61,509 nt of DNA, from positions 1-61,509 of IMG/VR virus record IMGVR_UViG_3300025759_000004, one strand, 5' to 3'. The position numbers and the translations under genes were made by a program. A model generated the notes under the pieces. It was not told the origin of the DNA, searched no databases, and worked only from the letters and a program-made list of their open reading frames with translations. The stretch is from a virus. Below, in pieces: positions 12,913 through 21,565 of this stretch (position 1 is its first letter; every line of letters begins with the position of its first letter).

Positions 12913-15630
12913 ATGGCAATTATATATAGTTACCCAGAAAAAATAACTCCGGCAGGTGGAGACTTTTTAGTCATCACCGATTCAGAGCAACCAGCACCTA
13001 ATAAAAATCGGACGAAAAGTTTAAAAATAGATAACTTAGCAGATTATATAGTTACATCAACTAGTGGTATCACTGGATCTGGTACTTTAAACACTATTGC
13101 CATGTTTACACCTGATGGGCAAAGCATTGGTGATTCTATATTAACACAAGATGTTGGCGCTACACAATTAACGGTTAATGGCGAATTAAGAGTATCCAAA
13201 TCCATTTATGCTGTTTTAGGCCTTACAATAGATGGTGCAACTTTGTTAAATGGAAATGTTACTCTTGGTGACAATAGCGCGGATTTAATAACACAAACGG
13301 GTACATTATATTTAAACGGCCCTGTAAAAGATACATCTGATACACTGGGCGACGCTGATCAAATTTTGGTATCAGATGCTTCTGGGGAATTAACTTTTAC
13401 GGACTTAGCCAATATATCCATAGGAGCCGCGGAGGTTGTGCAGGTTCCTGTTAAAAACCTACAAGGATCAGCGCTAACAAAAGGCGATCCTGTTTATATA
13501 TCAGGTTCTGTAGGCGCATCGGGCAGACTGGAAGTGCAATTAGCGGATGCTTCTAATGCGGCTAAAATGCCTGCTGTTGGTTTATTAAAACAAGATCTAG
13601 ACATAAATGAAGAAGGTTTTGCGGTTGTAACAGGTAAGCTTAGAAACCTAGATAATAGTACAATTGACGGGCAACCACCCGCGCCTAATGACGTTGTATA
13701 TGTAAAAGCTAGTAGCACCACTGGCAATGCTCTTACTCTTGTAAAACCGGTAGGCAGTGCTCTTATCCAAAATATGGGTAAAGTTGGTAGGGTGAGCAAC
13801 GTTGGGTCAAATGATGGAACGTTTGTTGTATCATCTATACTCAGAACAAACGACATACCTAATCTTACCCCGGGTAAAATATGGGTTGGCTCAACTGGTA
13901 ATACTATTGAATCAAGCTCCATTACATTTACAGAAGCTACAGGAGCAGTCCAACTTGATGAATATGGCACAGCGACACATACTGGCACTACTGCATACAA
14001 TTTAGCAGTCGATGCGGCGGGTAATGTAATTGAAACACCTCACACGTTAGAAGATCTTTTAGACACTGAAATTGAATCCGGGCGCGTTAGGCATTCAACT
14101 CTTACAACCCCAGGCTCTGGTTATACCGTTGCTAATAATGTTCCAACCACAGGTGGAAACGGGACGGGCCTTGAAATTAATATACTTACCTTGGGGGTTG
14201 GGGATTCAATTGCAACTTATTCTATAGCTCCTATTAGAGACGGCGCTAATTATGTTGCCGGTGACGTAGTTACTGTTAATGCTGGTAATGTTGATGCTAC
14301 AATTACTATTGATGAAACTTGGCCATTAGGGGGTAATACACTTGTTTATAATACCAATGATGATGTTTGGATAAATGACGCCACTTTAACCGTTGATTAT
14401 ATTAATAAACGCGTTGGTATTGGCACTACAAATCCCATTATAGGATTTCACTGCGACCCTAAGGCAAAGTTTAGAAATGAAGTAAGAATAGATCAAAAAA
14501 ATAACAATGCAATTTTAGGTCAGGGCTCTAATTATGATAATCTAATTGGTAATGCAAATACAGCCGTTGGAACAAATGTTATGGGCGCAGCGGTAGCAGC
14601 AAGTAATAACACAGCGGTTGGTTATAATGCTTTTGCAGTGGCTACAGGTGGTAATAACAATGCCGTTTTTGGTTCTGGGGCTGGAAGTTCAATTGTAAAT
14701 GGTAGTTTTAATGTTGCATTAGGTGCATATGCATTACCTGCGGCAATTAATACGCAGGCGAATATTGCTATTGGCTACAACGCTCAGCAAAGTAATACTT
14801 CTGGAAATAATAATATTGCTATTGGAAGAAACGCACTTGGAACAATAAACGGTTACTTTTCAAATACAGTAATTGGAACAGATGCGGCAAGATTAACCTT
14901 TAATATGAATAGGGCTGTAGTTATTGGCTCGGAAGCGCTTGGAGTAGGAACAACCGGCAGTGATGTGGTGTTAGTTGGAAATCAAGCAGGGCAAAACAAT
15001 AATGCTCAATGGACTGTTGCGATTGGTTCAAGAGCTTTGCAGGCTAATACAAGAGGGTTTTTTAATACAGCCGTTGGAGGACAAGCTCTAAGTGCAGTTA
15101 CAGGCGGTATAGGTAGATACAACGCTGCTTTAGGATACCAAGCCGGAAATAATATAACAAACGGTCAAAATAATATTGTTATTGGATTTCAAGCACAGGC
15201 TAGCTCTGCAACCACAAGTAATGAAATTACATTAGGAAATAGCTCTATATCTGTATTAAGATGTGCTGTAACAACTATAACGTCACTTTCTGATGAGCGT
15301 GATAAAACCGATATAACTAATCTTGAGTATGGATTAGACTTTATAAATTCTTTATCGCCAAAACAATTTACTTGGGATCAAAGACCGGAATATGCAATTG
15401 AAATTGATGATGATGGTAATGAAACCCAAGTAGAGGTAGAGAATGCCAACAAAGGCAAAAAGGACTTTGGGTTTATAGCTCAAGATGTTCAATCAGTAGA
15501 TAACGACATATTGCGGCTTGTCTATGCAGAGAATCCTGAAAAGCTTGAAATGAGCTATGGGAAGTTAGTGCCTATATTAGTGCAAGCAATAAAAGAGCTT
15601 ACAAATAGAATAGAAGCGTTAGAAGCATAA
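12913..15630 (+). CDS. Tail fibre with S74 intramolecular chaperone (longer paralogue)
   Basis: 905 residues. It has the same N-terminal anchor pattern (MAIIYSYPEKITPAGGDFLV) and almost the same C-terminal S74 chaperone (SDERDKTDI, LSPKQFTW, DFGFIAQDVQ). Between them are a strand-rich module near residues 170-330 (VKNLQGSALTKGDPVYISGS) and adhesin-like repeats near 550-780 (NTAVGYNAF, NIAIGYNAQ). The duplicated chaperone with a different shaft suggests alternate receptor specificities or two subunits of one spike. Confidence 0.85.
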   Translation: MAIIYSYPEKITPAGGDFLVITDSEQPAPNKNRTKSLKIDNLADYIVTSTSGITGSGTLNTIAMFTPDGQSIGDSILTQDVGATQLTVNGELRVSKSIYAVLGLTIDGATLLNGNVTLGDNSADLITQTGTLYLNGPVKDTSDTLGDADQILVSDASGELTFTDLANISIGAAEVVQVPVKNLQGSALTKGDPVYISGSVGASGRLEVQLADASNAAKMPAVGLLKQDLDINEEGFAVVTGKLRNLDNSTIDGQPPAPNDVVYVKASSTTGNALTLVKPVGSALIQNMGKVGRVSNVGSNDGTFVVSSILRTNDIPNLTPGKIWVGSTGNTIESSSITFTEATGAVQLDEYGTATHTGTTAYNLAVDAAGNVIETPHTLEDLLDTEIESGRVRHSTLTTPGSGYTVANNVPTTGGNGTGLEINILTLGVGDSIATYSIAPIRDGANYVAGDVVTVNAGNVDATITIDETWPLGGNTLVYNTNDDVWINDATLTVDYINKRVGIGTTNPIIGFHCDPKAKFRNEVRIDQKNNNAILGQGSNYDNLIGNANTAVGTNVMGAAVAASNNTAVGYNAFAVATGGNNNAVFGSGAGSSIVNGSFNVALGAYALPAAINTQANIAIGYNAQQSNTSGNNNIAIGRNALGTINGYFSNTVIGTDAARLTFNMNRAVVIGSEALGVGTTGSDVVLVGNQAGQNNNAQWTVAIGSRALQANTRGFFNTAVGGQALSAVTGGIGRYNAALGYQAGNNITNGQNNIVIGFQAQASSATTSNEITLGNSSISVLRCAVTTITSLSDERDKTDITNLEYGLDFINSLSPKQFTWDQRPEYAIEIDDDGNETQVEVENANKGKKDFGFIAQDVQSVDNDILRLVYAENPEKLEMSYGKLVPILVQAIKELTNRIEALEA

Positions 15631-15716
15631 GGTAAAAAACAGTAAAAACCAGTAATATATAACATATACCCTGCTCGGGAAAGTGCAAACCAATTAACAA
15701 CATAAAACCAAAACCA

Positions 15717-16007
15717 ATGACATTTTATTATTCGACTAATTCGTGGTCTAGTCAATCACAACCAGATGAAAACCGTTTAAAACTTTGGAAGCATATCGCA
15801 GATAAAGCAAACTGGAGAATAGTTCAACTACCAAACGGTTATTACCAAACAGAATACCAAGATCTTCGCGACGAAGGAATCTGGAAGGATGTTACGCGGC
15901 GAGAAACATTAGAAGCCGCAGAAACTTCAATAGATAAAACTATTGAACACTACAAAAAAAAGCTTGAATTTTTAAACGGGCCAAAAGTAGTAAAGACCTT
16001 TAAATAA
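15717..16007 (+). CDS. Hypothetical protein
   Basis: 96 residues, Trp- and Tyr-rich start (YYSTNSWSSQSQPDENRLKL), then a long C-terminal helix (ETSIDKTIEHYKKKLEFL). It lies between the tail fibres and the chaperonin genes, with an 86-nt leader. Possibly a fibre-associated or assembly protein. No recognised domain. Confidence 0.55.
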   Translation: MTFYYSTNSWSSQSQPDENRLKLWKHIADKANWRIVQLPNGYYQTEYQDLRDEGIWKDVTRRETLEAAETSIDKTIEHYKKKLEFLNGPKVVKTFK

Positions 16008-16037
16008 ACCAATATTAAAATTAAATTAAATTAAATT

Positions 16038-17594
16038 ATGTCAGACGCAATTGTCAAAAACTTGAACTTTGGAACAGAAGCTAGAGATCAAGTATTTAAA
16101 GGAATAGAAAAACTCACTAAAGCTGTTAGCTCCACGTTGGGAGCTAGCGGCCGATGTGTGATGTTAGAAGATAACACTGGAAAACCCATTATTACAAAAG
16201 ACGGTGTTACTGTAGCAGATTCAATAATCTTGCTAGATCCAGTTGAAAATATGGGTGCTACACTTTTAAAAGAAGCTGCTCGCAAAACAGTGCAAGAAGC
16301 GGGTGACGGCACAACAACGGCAACGGTACTAGCTCACTCTATACTAAGTGAAGCTTATAAAGTTGCTGATAAAACAAACTCAAGAGAGTTGAAAAACGGT
16401 ATTAATAAAGCTGTTAAAAATGTAGTTAAGTTTTTACAGTTAGTATCTGTAGACGTTAAAGGCGATATGATAGATCAAATTGCTACAATATCTACAAACA
16501 ACGACGCTAAACTTGGAAAAGTTATAGCGGATGCTTTTAGAGCGGTTGATAATACAGGTGTGGTTATGATGGAAACGGCTTCAGATGGTAAAACATATGT
16601 TGAAGTTGTTGATGGTGTCCAATATGAAAAAGGACTTAAGAACTCACACTTTATAACTAACAAAGCTAATAAAACGGCTGAGTTGGACAAACCGCTAGTG
16701 CTTTTATTAGAATCCCCAGTGGACACAATAAGACAGATTCAGTCTGTGCTAGAGTACGTAATAAAAAACAACAAACCTTTGCTTATTATAGGCGATTTAG
16801 AACAAGGTGTTTTATCAGCTCTGGCAATGAATAAAATGAAAGGCGCTATTAAAGTAAATGTTATTGATGCTCCAACATACGGTATCAATAAACAACAGAT
16901 GCTTCAAGACCTTTCGCTTTTAACTGGTGCCACTATCATAAACGAAGACCTTGGAGATGATATGGATATGATACAGCCAGAACACTTAGGAACTTGCATT
17001 AAAAGTGTTACTTCTCACGAAGATACAGTTTTACAAGTTGAAGAACCTTCTGAAGAAATATTAAGTGTTATAAAAGAATTAAAACAACAAGTATTAGAAG
17101 AAAAAAATCCTAATAAAGTTGTAAAGCTGGAAAAAAGATTAGCAATGCTTTCTGCTAAAATAGCAATTGTAAAAGTGGGTGCTAATTCAGAAATAGAACT
17201 AAAAGAAAAAACAGATAGGGTAGAAGATGCTATCTGTGCTACTAAAGCTGCTATTAAAGAAGGGATTGTTCCTGGTGGTGGTATTGCTCTATTAAATGCC
17301 GCAACAAATTTAAAAGCTAAGTCTATTGGTGAAACAGTTTTGCTAGAAGCTATTAAAGCGCCTTTTAAAACTATACTTGAAAACGCAGGTGTTGATAATG
17401 TTAAAACACCAACTAGAAAAGGACAAGGTTATAACGTGGTTACGGGAAAAATGGTAAATATGACAAAGTCAGGTATTATAGATCCTCTACTTGTTACCAA
17501 GAGCGCTCTTCAAAATGCAGCTTCCGTAGCGACTACGATTTTATCTACAGATTGTGTAATTAATAATCTAAGAATTAATGAAGGCAATAGGTAG
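16038..17594 (+). CDS. groEL: GroEL-type chaperonin, group I
   Basis: 518 residues against about 548 for E. coli; the C-terminal GGM tail is missing. Nucleotide-site motifs are present: ITKDGVTVA (D55, equivalent to E. coli D52) and GDGTTTAT at 89-96 (D90, equivalent to D87). After VPGGG (421-425) the loop reads AATNLKAKSI, shorter than in host GroELs and without any acidic residue, so the equivalent of catalytic D398 appears absent. The leader is ATTAAATTAAATTAAATT. The gene overlaps groES by 17 nt. It probably folds the phage's own late proteins. Confidence 0.95.
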   Translation: MSDAIVKNLNFGTEARDQVFKGIEKLTKAVSSTLGASGRCVMLEDNTGKPIITKDGVTVADSIILLDPVENMGATLLKEAARKTVQEAGDGTTTATVLAHSILSEAYKVADKTNSRELKNGINKAVKNVVKFLQLVSVDVKGDMIDQIATISTNNDAKLGKVIADAFRAVDNTGVVMMETASDGKTYVEVVDGVQYEKGLKNSHFITNKANKTAELDKPLVLLLESPVDTIRQIQSVLEYVIKNNKPLLIIGDLEQGVLSALAMNKMKGAIKVNVIDAPTYGINKQQMLQDLSLLTGATIINEDLGDDMDMIQPEHLGTCIKSVTSHEDTVLQVEEPSEEILSVIKELKQQVLEEKNPNKVVKLEKRLAMLSAKIAIVKVGANSEIELKEKTDRVEDAICATKAAIKEGIVPGGGIALLNAATNLKAKSIGETVLLEAIKAPFKTILENAGVDNVKTPTRKGQGYNVVTGKMVNMTKSGIIDPLLVTKSALQNAASVATTILSTDCVINNLRINEGNR

Positions 17595-17838
17595 AAATAT
17601 AATAATAAAAAAAGCTAAAGAAGGTACCACTAAAACAAAAGGAGGCCTTCTTTTAGCAGAAACACATAGAGACGATATAAGATATGTAGAAGCAACAGTT
17701 ATTTCGGCTGGCGATGAAATAAACAGTTTAAAAAAAGGTAGTGTCATACTTTATGATAGACACGCTGGACATAAAATAGAAGTTGAAAAAGAAGCATATC
17801 ACGTTATTAAAGTACAAGATGTTGTAGTTGTGTTATGA
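17578..17838 (+). CDS. groES: GroES-type co-chaperonin
   Basis: 86 residues, slightly shorter than host GroES. It opens MKAIGRNIIIKKAKEG and has a mobile-loop region TTKTKGGLLLAETHRDD, then VEATVISAGDEINSLKKGS and the YDRHAGHKIEVEKEAYHVI roof-and-core segment. It caps the GroEL ring. Overlaps groEL by 17 nt and the next gene by ATGA, so the three are coupled. Confidence 0.92.
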   Translation: MKAIGRNIIIKKAKEGTTKTKGGLLLAETHRDDIRYVEATVISAGDEINSLKKGSVILYDRHAGHKIEVEKEAYHVIKVQDVVVVL

Positions 17839-18278
17839 GAAGATTAGAGGCGGATGATATAAAAAATCTCAACCTTATGAAACACTACAGGATTATAAGA
17901 AAGTGGGCGTGCAAAAATAATAATTTAACAGATTCTGAATTAGAGTTGTTAATATATTTGGACTGCATGGATTTTTTTTCAAAGCAAGATTATAAAACAG
18001 GCGTCTATACATACAGCTGGAATAATAGAAGATGGAATAAACTTTTAAAAAGCGGATGGGTAGTGGTATGGAGACATCGGAACAGAACAACACAAAAATA
18101 TAATTTATATAAAACTTCTGTAAAAGCGAAACAGCTTATAAAAAGAATTTATAAAATAATGCTAGGCGAAGAAGATATAAATATAGGTAGAAGAAATAAA
18201 ATAATAAATAGCGAAAAATATAGCGATAAAGTTATGACAAAAGCTATTTATAATGTTAATAATGATAATTTAAGATAA
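17835..18278 (+). CDS. Winged-helix-like protein downstream of groES
   Basis: 147 residues. Residues about 30-115 read as a winged helix: LTDSELELLIYLDC, a helix with RRWNKLLKSGWVVVWRHR, then a wing with NLYKTSVKAKQLIKRIY, reminiscent of MarR-type folds. The C-terminus is basic. It may regulate late transcription, but it could also be structural. Coupled to groES by ATGA. Confidence 0.5.
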   Translation: MRRLEADDIKNLNLMKHYRIIRKWACKNNNLTDSELELLIYLDCMDFFSKQDYKTGVYTYSWNNRRWNKLLKSGWVVVWRHRNRTTQKYNLYKTSVKAKQLIKRIYKIMLGEEDINIGRRNKIINSEKYSDKVMTKAIYNVNNDNLR

Positions 18279-18962
18279 ATGGCGGGATATTTTGATTTAG
18301 GATCCTTGTCTGCAGGAATGCAGAGCGAATCAGGTACAAGATCAAGCTATGATAATTACCAAGGGTATAATGCGTCTACCGGATTAGAATTTGGGCCTCA
18401 AGCTATGTTTAGAGCTGGAGGTTACCAAACAGATATGACAAGAGACGGTATGGTTGATACCAAGGAAGAAGGCTGGGGATTATACAATGATATGATCAAA
18501 GCTAGCGGGCAATATGACAGGGATATAAGTCAAGGTAATCAAGAAGCTGGTAAATTAAATGCTTTTGGAATTGGAAATGCTTATAAAAGCATAGCCGATA
18601 CCTCAGGTGAAATTGGAACTTTTGGAGGCATAAGACAGTCAGGCTTTAGAACTTTAGGAGGGGATCCAAATATGAGAATGGGATTTTCTGCTCAAAGAGG
18701 TATTAACCAAGGATTGAGACAATTAACGCAAGCTGATAAATATAGAAACACTGTAGCTTTAAGTGGAGCTTTAGGTGTAGCGTCTAGAAATACAGGAGCA
18801 GGATCACTTGGCTATAATTCAAACATGAGCGCTGATTATTTAAGAAGAGCTTATTCTTTAACACGACCAGGTCAAAGTGCAACAGCTGGGGCTTCTTGGG
18901 CAAATAACGCATTAGGCGGCGGGGCAGCCGGATTAGGTAATTACCGATTTGGTTTAATGTAA
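18279..18962 (+). CDS. Gly/Ser-rich probable virion protein
   Basis: 227 residues, low complexity, rich in Gly, Ser, Ala, Tyr and Asn, with repeated N-x-G and GxxG segments and an Arg-spaced C-terminus (AGLGNYRFGLM). No enzyme motif. Composition and late position suggest a minor structural protein. It begins directly after the winged-helix stop. Confidence 0.5.
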   Translation: MAGYFDLGSLSAGMQSESGTRSSYDNYQGYNASTGLEFGPQAMFRAGGYQTDMTRDGMVDTKEEGWGLYNDMIKASGQYDRDISQGNQEAGKLNAFGIGNAYKSIADTSGEIGTFGGIRQSGFRTLGGDPNMRMGFSAQRGINQGLRQLTQADKYRNTVALSGALGVASRNTGAGSLGYNSNMSADYLRRAYSLTRPGQSATAGASWANNALGGGAAGLGNYRFGLM

Positions 18963-18981
18963 ACAAATAAAAACAAAAATA

Positions 18982-19194
18982 ATGATTTCAAAAAATTCAA
19001 ACAAAGTTTTAACAAAAGCTGAACTAGACGGCAATGTAGGGGAAAATGCTTTATGGAGTGGGCCTCTTGATCTTAGCGGATTTCCAATGGGAAAAGGCGC
19101 CAGCAACGGCACTTATGGTTTAGAAATTTTAAAAGCTAGTTGCGGATGTGATGGACTAAAAGCCCCTATTACATCTAAAGCAAAATCTTACTAA
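18982..19194 (+). CDS. Hypothetical small late protein
   Basis: 70 residues with a C-terminal Cys pair (ASCGCDG) and a Gly-rich middle (WSGPLDLSGFPMGKG). No recognised domain. Late position only. Confidence 0.45.
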   Translation: MISKNSNKVLTKAELDGNVGENALWSGPLDLSGFPMGKGASNGTYGLEILKASCGCDGLKAPITSKAKSY

Positions 19195-19204
19195 AATTGT
19201 AGAA

Positions 19205-19366
19205 ATGAGACTTTCGATGGGAGATATAAAACTATATGCATTAAACGGAGGCACGCTAGCGGTTAGCATGACTGAAATAGAATTATGGCTAAAAATATTT
19301 TTGCTAGTTGTAACTATAGGTTATACCCTGTCAAAGTGGCATGAAATATATAAAAAGAAAAAATAA
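19205..19366 (+). CDS. Small single-span membrane protein (lysis-gene candidate)
   Basis: 53 residues from ATG 19205. A hydrophobic helix WLKIFLLVVTIGYTL (about residues 28-42) is flanked by acidic residues before (TEIE) and a basic tail after (SKWHEIYKKKK), which predicts an N-out, C-in span. Small size and lysine tail fit a holin or holin partner, but a larger holin-like gene exists at 22568. Alternatively a virion membrane peptide. Confidence 0.5.
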   Translation: MRLSMGDIKLYALNGGTLAVSMTEIELWLKIFLLVVTIGYTLSKWHEIYKKKK

Positions 19367-19367
19367 T

Positions 19368-19697
19368 ATGGCTTCAAAATTTTCAGCACCGTTTATGGCA
19401 AAATCTCCTTTACTAAAAAAAGGAGACGCACCTTCTCGTAAAAAATCAAAGGGATATTATAACGAAGCTAAAGATTCTGGAACAGGTGCTGCCGCAGGAG
19501 GAGGTATGTCTGAAAAAGGCGTGGCAAAATATAGAAGAGATAATCCCGGCAGTAAATTGCAAACCGCTGTTACTAGAGACCCTAAAAAACTTAAACGTGG
19601 TAGCAAAGCATGGAAGCGTAGAAAATCATTTTGTGCTAGATCAAAAGGATGGAAATCTAAAAGAGGTTTAGCAGCAAGACGCAGATGGAATTGTTAA
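19368..19697 (+). CDS. Small basic protein with C-terminal Cys/Trp motif
   Basis: 109 residues from ATG 19368 (MASKFSAPFMAKSPLL). An earlier in-frame ATG at 19341 would overlap the membrane-peptide gene. The C-terminal half carries a motif known from marine phage and large-virus proteins: SEKGVAKYRRDNPGSKLQTA, RRKSFCARSKGW, then AARRRWNC. The Cys residues and basic character suggest DNA binding or packaging with the genome. Confidence 0.6.
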   Translation: MASKFSAPFMAKSPLLKKGDAPSRKKSKGYYNEAKDSGTGAAAGGGMSEKGVAKYRRDNPGSKLQTAVTRDPKKLKRGSKAWKRRKSFCARSKGWKSKRGLAARRRWNC

Positions 19698-19716
19698 TAT
19701 ATAAAAAATAAAAAAA

Positions 19717-20037
19717 ATGGGAAATTATAGTCCACTTTCAAAATTTATGTGCACTTCACCGCAAATGGGCGGTGGTAGAGGGCCGGCTCGTATGAATGAA
19801 GATAGCCCACTTGAAGGTAATGCTTTTGGTTACGCAATGCAAAAAACAGGCGGTGATTATGAAAAAGCAAAAGCAATGGTAGAAGGTAAAGGCTCTGCTA
19901 TGCAGATGAAGGGTAAAAAAGTAACAGTAACAACTCAAGACGGTAAAAAAGTTGAAGTTGATAGTAGATCTGCGGAAGCTGCCCACGCTAGAAGATACGG
20001 AGGCGGAAGACAAGATTCACATCAAGATGATCAATAA
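19717..20037 (+). CDS. Hypothetical small late protein
   Basis: 106 residues. Gly/Met-rich start (MGNYSPLSKFMCTSPQMGGG), central helix (AMQKTGGDYEKAKAMVEGKG), then a basic and His-rich tail. No recognised domain; probably a minor virion protein. Confidence 0.45.
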   Translation: MGNYSPLSKFMCTSPQMGGGRGPARMNEDSPLEGNAFGYAMQKTGGDYEKAKAMVEGKGSAMQMKGKKVTVTTQDGKKVEVDSRSAEAAHARRYGGGRQDSHQDDQ

Positions 20038-20099
20038 AATAACAGATTAAGACTGTATAAACATAGTTAAAACAATAACAATAACAAAAAACAAAAAAA

Positions 20100-20399
20100 A
20101 TGGCAATAAGATTAAAATTAACTAATACTGCTAGCGCACCAATCGTGTTAAATGCAAGTTCTATTATTACTTTGTACGCTAACAACACAGACAGTGCGTG
20201 CTACGTATTAAATTCAAATTCACAAGCTGATCAAAATTTAGGTAGTACTAAACTTGCTGGTCAGTTTACGATAACTGGCGGAAGTTACAATGATTTCGCT
20301 AAAGAAATAAACTCAGCGCTAACATCTAATCCAGGAGGTCCAGTGATAAAACTTCACACTGAGGCTCAAATAACAGACTACGTAATACTACCAGGATAA
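20100..20399 (+). CDS. Small late protein, paralogue 1
   Basis: 99 residues. It shares its plan with the next gene: an opening strand with LKLTN, a central helix (DFAKEINSALTSNPGGPVIK), and an end with TDYVILPG. Such small paired strand-rich proteins can be capsid decoration or cement proteins; that is inference from position and size. Confidence 0.5.
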   Translation: MAIRLKLTNTASAPIVLNASSIITLYANNTDSACYVLNSNSQADQNLGSTKLAGQFTITGGSYNDFAKEINSALTSNPGGPVIKLHTEAQITDYVILPG

Positions 20400-20424
20400 A
20401 ATAACAAAATAATAAAACAAAAAA

Positions 20425-20730
20425 ATGGGATATTTAAAATTAACAAACGTTGACTCAGGCTACAAAGGAGGTGCCCCTTTCGTATTAAACTTAGACTATA
20501 TTTTACAGTTTAAAGCAAATTCAAACTTCGGCATTGACATATTAACAACAGCATCAACAGGTCAAGGCGTAATGGAAGGTTTTATTTCAGTAGACAGTGG
20601 TAGCACCACTGCTGACGAAGTAATAGCTTTACAAAAAGAAATAGATAACGCTATAACGGCTTCACCTGGAAGTAGGGTTATAGAATTGCCTACAACAACT
20701 AAACTAACAGGCTTTAGCCTTGGGATCTAA
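20425..20730 (+). CDS. Small late protein, paralogue 2
   Basis: 101 residues. Matches its neighbour in order of elements: LKLTNVDSGYK, a helix (VIALQKEIDNAITASPGSRV), and TTKLTGFSLGI. The two are diverged tandem duplicates. Probable virion decoration protein. Confidence 0.5.
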   Translation: MGYLKLTNVDSGYKGGAPFVLNLDYILQFKANSNFGIDILTTASTGQGVMEGFISVDSGSTTADEVIALQKEIDNAITASPGSRVIELPTTTKLTGFSLGI

Positions 20731-20742
20731 ATAAAAACTAAT

Positions 20743-21051
20743 ATGGCTTTTAAAATGAAAGGCGCTCCCTACGTGGAAGATAATACACCTATATATTATG
20801 TAAACATGCAGGACGGCGCTATTGGAAAAGCCAATAATAATGGAACTATTATCATAGCGGATGGTTGCTCCAAAGAGCAGGAAAACGATGTTATTGCTCA
20901 CGAAAAAATACACATTGAACAAATGCTAAGAGGTGATCTGAACTATGATGATGACTATGTTTACTGGAAAGGAAAAAAATATCCTAGAAGTAAAATGAAT
21001 GAGGGCGCTAAAAATTTACCCTGGGAAGCTGAAGCATATAGAAGAGCTTAA
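20743..21051 (+). CDS. Mini-zincin with HExxH motif
   Basis: 102 residues. DVIAHEKIHIEQ contains HExxH (H-E-K-I-H), the zinc-binding and catalytic signature of zincin metallopeptidases. A downstream acidic helix (LPWEAEAYRRA) could supply the third ligand. It is about the smallest size that could hold a zincin core. It may process a virion protein or attack the cell envelope. The motif is short, so activity is unproved. Confidence 0.55.
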   Translation: MAFKMKGAPYVEDNTPIYYVNMQDGAIGKANNNGTIIIADGCSKEQENDVIAHEKIHIEQMLRGDLNYDDDYVYWKGKKYPRSKMNEGAKNLPWEAEAYRRA

Positions 21052-21106
21052 GGAAAAAAAGTAAATTATAAGTAATAATATTAATATAACAATTAAATTT
21101 AATATT

Positions 21107-21559
21107 ATGAAAAAATTAATCACAACATTATTTAGTTTATTTTTATTTTTTAGTGTTTATTCACAAGAACAGTTTTCAGGCAATTGGGTACCATCAAATA
21201 ATCAAAAATGGGTTAATAGCCAAGCAAACGTTAGAGCAAAATATGTTAAAAATTTTAATATAATTGCAAATGATATATTTATAGTTTCTTATTTAACAGA
21301 TAGAGATTACATAGAATATCAATATAAAAATCCGTTAACCGTATTTGATAAATCTAAATTTATAGAAAGAAAAGACTTTCACGAAGAGGTTTTAGATTAT
21401 AATGAAAAAAATATAAAAACTATTTTTTATAATTCTAATAACAATTATAGAGTTTATATAAATTACTATTTAAAAAACAAAACAAATATTATAGCTACAT
21501 ATATTGATTTTGACACCGAACAAGTTAAAGGCGTGGTAGCTTATCAAAGAAAAAAATAA
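21107..21559 (+). CDS. Secreted protein with flavobacterial-type signal peptide
   Basis: 150 residues. Residues 1-19 are a classic signal peptide: MKK, a hydrophobic core LITTLFSLFLFFSV, then cleavage at YS-Q, the usual Bacteroidetes pattern. The mature part is Asn/Tyr/Lys-rich and strand-like, with no recognised domain and only one Trp-rich motif near the start. The gene is more AT-rich than its neighbours. It could alter the infected cell surface, for instance to exclude other phages, or be a recent acquisition. Confidence 0.6.
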   Translation: MKKLITTLFSLFLFFSVYSQEQFSGNWVPSNNQKWVNSQANVRAKYVKNFNIIANDIFIVSYLTDRDYIEYQYKNPLTVFDKSKFIERKDFHEEVLDYNEKNIKTIFYNSNNNYRVYINYYLKNKTNIIATYIDFDTEQVKGVVAYQRKK

Positions 21560-21565
21560 AAAATT

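Noticed and set aside
13494-14000. 168-codon open frame on the minus strand inside the longer tail fibre
   Set aside because: Shadow of a repetitive strand-rich coding region; Val/Ser/Thr-rich without domain signal.
16015-16037. ATTAA repeats before groEL and before the 22991 gene as a protein-binding repeat array
   Set aside because: They end exactly at the ATG and fit an unstructured AT-rich translation leader, usual where Shine-Dalgarno sites are not used.
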